Shown: in pieces, positions 42,099 through 44,219 of the stretch
Layout: each line of letters starts with the position of its first letter
Position numbering within the stretch: position 1 is the stretch's first letter
Assembly: GCA_937976305.1 (NCBI GenBank)
Contig: CALJSB010000079.1
Location: 1-44,219 of the forward strand
Direction: 5' to 3'
Origin: an uncultured Acidimicrobiales bacterium
GTDB taxonomy: Bacteria > Actinomycetota > Acidimicrobiia > Acidimicrobiales > SZUA-35
Length of the DNA: 44,219 nucleotides
The notes under the pieces: generated by a model
What the model was told of the DNA's origin: nothing
Database searches by the model: none
What the model saw: the letters and a program-made list of their open reading frames with translations, nothing else
Program-made: the position numbers and the translations under genes

Positions 42099-43960
42099 CC
42101 GCAGTAGCTCCCGGAGGAGCCGGCAACATCTCGACCGATGTGATGCCGCCCCGCAGCATCGCCAACCAGGATTGGGCCGACATCGCCAAATGGGGCGCGA
42201 TCGGTGCCGGTTCGATTGCCTTTATTGCCCTCACCGGCATGTTGGTTGGTCTCGATCCCCGTCCGGTGATTTCCGGTCGTCTCAGCCTTGGCTACGTGGC
42301 CGTTCTTTGGCTGCCCATTGTGCTCGGCTACACCACCACCAAACAGGTGGTGCTCGAAGGCATGGCTCGGGCTGAGCAGGGAGTCGCCGACGTTGCCCGA
42401 GGCACCGTCATCGGTGCGCTCACCGGCGGCGGCATGTCATTGCTGGGCATTCTGATCAACTCGTTCGACATCCGTGACCCGCTGGTCAATTGGAGCCCTG
42501 AGCTGCTCGCTGCGATCGGCTTTGATCGAGGCCTCGGCTTTGGCATCGTGGCATGGCTTGTGATCGGAGCAGTGATGGGTGCCATCGGCGCATCGATTCA
42601 CCTCATGCCGCCGCGCATCGCCAAGACGGTTGCGATCGTTGTTGGCACGATCCTCTTCGTGTCGATCTTCGAGTCGTTCCTCGACGATCTGCTCGAGGGC
42701 TTCGGCCTCGGCTTTTTGACCGACTTCTTCTACGCCCAACGGGGCGGGCTCACCGTCGTCAGCACCGTCGTGTTGGGCATCGCCGGTGCCGCATACGGAC
42801 TGTTCGGTGCGAGCAAGTCGATCGGTATCTCAGCCCGTCTCGACGCCATGGAGGCTCCGCAGCGCAAGAACGCCAACATGGTCATTTGGCTCGCTGGTCT
42901 GGCTGCGCTCATCATCATTCCGATCTTCACCGGAAAGATCACGAACGAGCTGCTGGCCAACGTCGGCATCTTCCTACTGCTGGCCCTCGGCCTCAACATC
43001 GTGGTCGGTCTCGCGGGTATTCTCGACCTCGGTTACGTCGCCTTCTTCGCCGTCGGTGGCTACACAGTCGCCATTCTGACGTCGCCCAACTCCCCGCGCT
43101 TCGCACCTGAGTTGCCGTGGTGGCTTGCGCTGATCGTCACCATTTTCTTTGCCGTGCTTGCCGGCCTGCTCATCGGTGCGCCGGTGATCAGAATGCGTGG
43201 TGACTACCTGGCGATCGTGACCCTTGGTTTCGGCGAGATCATTCGATTGCTCGTGCTTTCTGACTGGCTCAAGGGTTGGTTCGGTGGAGCGCAGGGCATC
43301 ACCAACATCCCGCCAGCCGACTTTGGCCTCTTTGAAGTCAAGGGCACGGATCCCAGATCGGTGTATTACCTCACCCTGTTCTTTGTGCTGCTGGCGATCT
43401 ATGTGTCGTGGCGTCTCGAGGGGTCCCGACTGGGTCGAGCGTGGATGGCGGTTCGTGAAGACGAGTCTGTGGCTGAAGCCATGGGCATCAACACCGTCAA
43501 CATCAAACTGGCGGCCTTTGTGGTTGGCGCGGTGCTGGCCTCGTTCGGTGGAGCAATTCTGTCGGCCAAGGTCGGCTCGATCTTCCCGACGAGCTTCTTG
43601 ATTCTTGTCTCGGTGATCATCCTCGTTGTGGTGATCGTTGGCGGCATGGGCAACATCGCGGGTGTCATCGCCGGTGCTGTCGTGCTCATCGGTGTGTTGG
43701 GCGGACCGAAACAACCGGGGCTCCTGCAAGAGTTCTCCAACTTCAAGCTCCTGATCTATGGCGCCTTGCTCGTGTGGATGATGCTCAAGCGTCCAGAGGG
43801 TCTCATCCCGAACGCTCGTCGCACCCGAGAGTTGCACCAAGACGAGTTCCTCCAGGACGCCTGGCTCAAGGGCGAAATCGACACTGACGATGATGATTCG
43901 GCTGAGGCCGTTGATGCTGCCACCGATGGTGAAACGACAACCGGAGGTGCCCCCGCATGA
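42095..43960 (+). CDS. livM: LivM permease with ~280-residue membrane extension
   Basis: Second Liv permease subunit. The LivM core occupies the C-terminal half: NIVVGLAGILDLGYVAFFAVGGY, RMRGDYLAIVTLGFGEIIRLL and the coupling loop AWMAVREDESVAEAMGINT. The first 280 residues are unusual: about six or seven further membrane helices (near 34-52, 64-80, 103-122, 148-168, 178-195, 219-238 and 264-278) that are not part of the standard family. Usual LivM proteins have about 320-420 residues; this one has 621. ATGA overlap with livH argues that the long form is the real gene. The C-terminus is acidic and Thr-rich. Confidence 0.92.
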   Translation: MTAVAPGGAGNISTDVMPPRSIANQDWADIAKWGAIGAGSIAFIALTGMLVGLDPRPVISGRLSLGYVAVLWLPIVLGYTTTKQVVLEGMARAEQGVADVARGTVIGALTGGGMSLLGILINSFDIRDPLVNWSPELLAAIGFDRGLGFGIVAWLVIGAVMGAIGASIHLMPPRIAKTVAIVVGTILFVSIFESFLDDLLEGFGLGFLTDFFYAQRGGLTVVSTVVLGIAGAAYGLFGASKSIGISARLDAMEAPQRKNANMVIWLAGLAALIIIPIFTGKITNELLANVGIFLLLALGLNIVVGLAGILDLGYVAFFAVGGYTVAILTSPNSPRFAPELPWWLALIVTIFFAVLAGLLIGAPVIRMRGDYLAIVTLGFGEIIRLLVLSDWLKGWFGGAQGITNIPPADFGLFEVKGTDPRSVYYLTLFFVLLAIYVSWRLEGSRLGRAWMAVREDESVAEAMGINTVNIKLAAFVVGAVLASFGGAILSAKVGSIFPTSFLILVSVIILVVVIVGGMGNIAGVIAGAVVLIGVLGGPKQPGLLQEFSNFKLLIYGALLVWMMLKRPEGLIPNARRTRELHQDEFLQDAWLKGEIDTDDDDSAEAVDAATDGETTTGGAPA

Positions 43961-44219
43961 CCCGGCTGCTCGAAATCGAAAAGCTCAGCGTCACCTTCGG
44001 CGGTCTGCACGCACTCAAGGATCTCGACTTTCATGTCGACGAGGGCGAGATCGTCAGCGTCATCGGCCCAAACGGTGCCGGCAAGACCACCTTCTTCAAC
44101 ATGATCTCGGGGATGGTCACACCAACGTCTGGCGACATCCGCTTCGAGGGCAACTCGATCCTTGGCTATGACCCAAACCAGGTGACGGCGGCGGGCATCG
44201 CCCGTACGTTCCAGAACGT
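43957..44219 (+). CDS. livG: Branched-chain amino-acid ABC transporter ATPase LivG, truncated by window edge
   Basis: Only the first 87 codons are in the window. The protein starts MTRLLEIEKLSVTFGGLHAL, has Walker A GPNGAGKTT at residues 37-45, and reaches the IARTFQ Q-loop. This is a LivG-type ATPase: it hydrolyses ATP to drive the LivHM channel. The ATG overlaps the livM stop (ATGA), and GGAGG lies about ten bases upstream. The remaining domain and probably livF follow outside the window. Confidence 0.95.
   Translation, partial: MTRLLEIEKLSVTFGGLHALKDLDFHVDEGEIVSVIGPNGAGKTTFFNMISGMVTPTSGDIRFEGNSILGYDPNQVTAAGIARTFQN

Overview
The window looks like the replication-origin region of a high-GC actinobacterium. 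The gene order is rpmH-rnpA-yidD-yidC-jag-rsmG-parA-parB reading left and dnaA-dnaN-recF-DUF721-gyrB-gyrA reading right. DUF5318, DUF6049, DUF3566 and a mycothiol-type maleylpyruvate isomerase family protein are actinobacterial markers. The absence of murJ and cwlM from the locus, the acidic Asp-rich proteins and the divergent RsmG make me favour the class Acidimicrobiia (Ilumatobacter-like). That placement is inference, not proof. Both ends of the window cut genes: a class A penicillin-binding protein at the left and livG at the right. I see no insertion sequence, prophage, CRISPR array or clearly foreign segment.

Left part (1-12,000). A minus-strand group holds PBP1A, DUF5318, the CCA-adding enzyme and a histone-deacetylase-like hydrolase. 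It faces a plus-strand series: GNAT acetyltransferase, DUF6049 membrane protein, membrane Ser/Thr kinase with an extracellular discoidin-like domain, ECF sigma factor, acidic anti-sigma-like protein, small membrane protein, trxB and trxA. This matches the mycobacterial pcnA-murJ-sigM-trxB2-trxC region, but murJ and cwlM are absent. A strong terminator follows trxA.

Origin region (12,000-23,500). parB, parA, rsmG, jag, yidC, yidD, rnpA and rpmH run leftward. Two perfect parS sites lie between parA and rsmG. dnaA, dnaN, recF and a DUF721/DciA-like gene run rightward. DnaA-box-like sequences occur in three intergenic regions: trxA/parB, rpmH/dnaA and dnaA/dnaN. A 17-bp sequence containing a perfect box is shared, in inverted orientation, between the first and second. 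The rpmH/dnaA gap also has three tandem 21-bp repeats.

Right of the origin (23,500-35,600). gyrB and gyrA are followed by a TadE/G-like membrane protein, a DUF3566 protein with a giant acidic repeat domain, tRNA-Ile(GAT), an overlooked 46-codon gene translationally overlapping a Rossmann oxidoreductase, and a FliA/WhiG-type sigma factor. A minus-strand set follows: mycothiol-type isomerase, PlsC-like acyltransferase, rpmG and rpmB.

Far right (35,600-44,219). A secreted M23 peptidase is followed by pncA and pncB, an NAD-salvage pair that is divergent across only 20 bp. The window ends in a branched-chain amino-acid ABC transporter operon (livK-hairpin-livH-livM-livG); its LivM has an unusual membrane extension. 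Several genes without a Shine-Dalgarno sequence have a TANNNT hexamer 6-7 nt before the start codon, which suggests leaderless transcripts.
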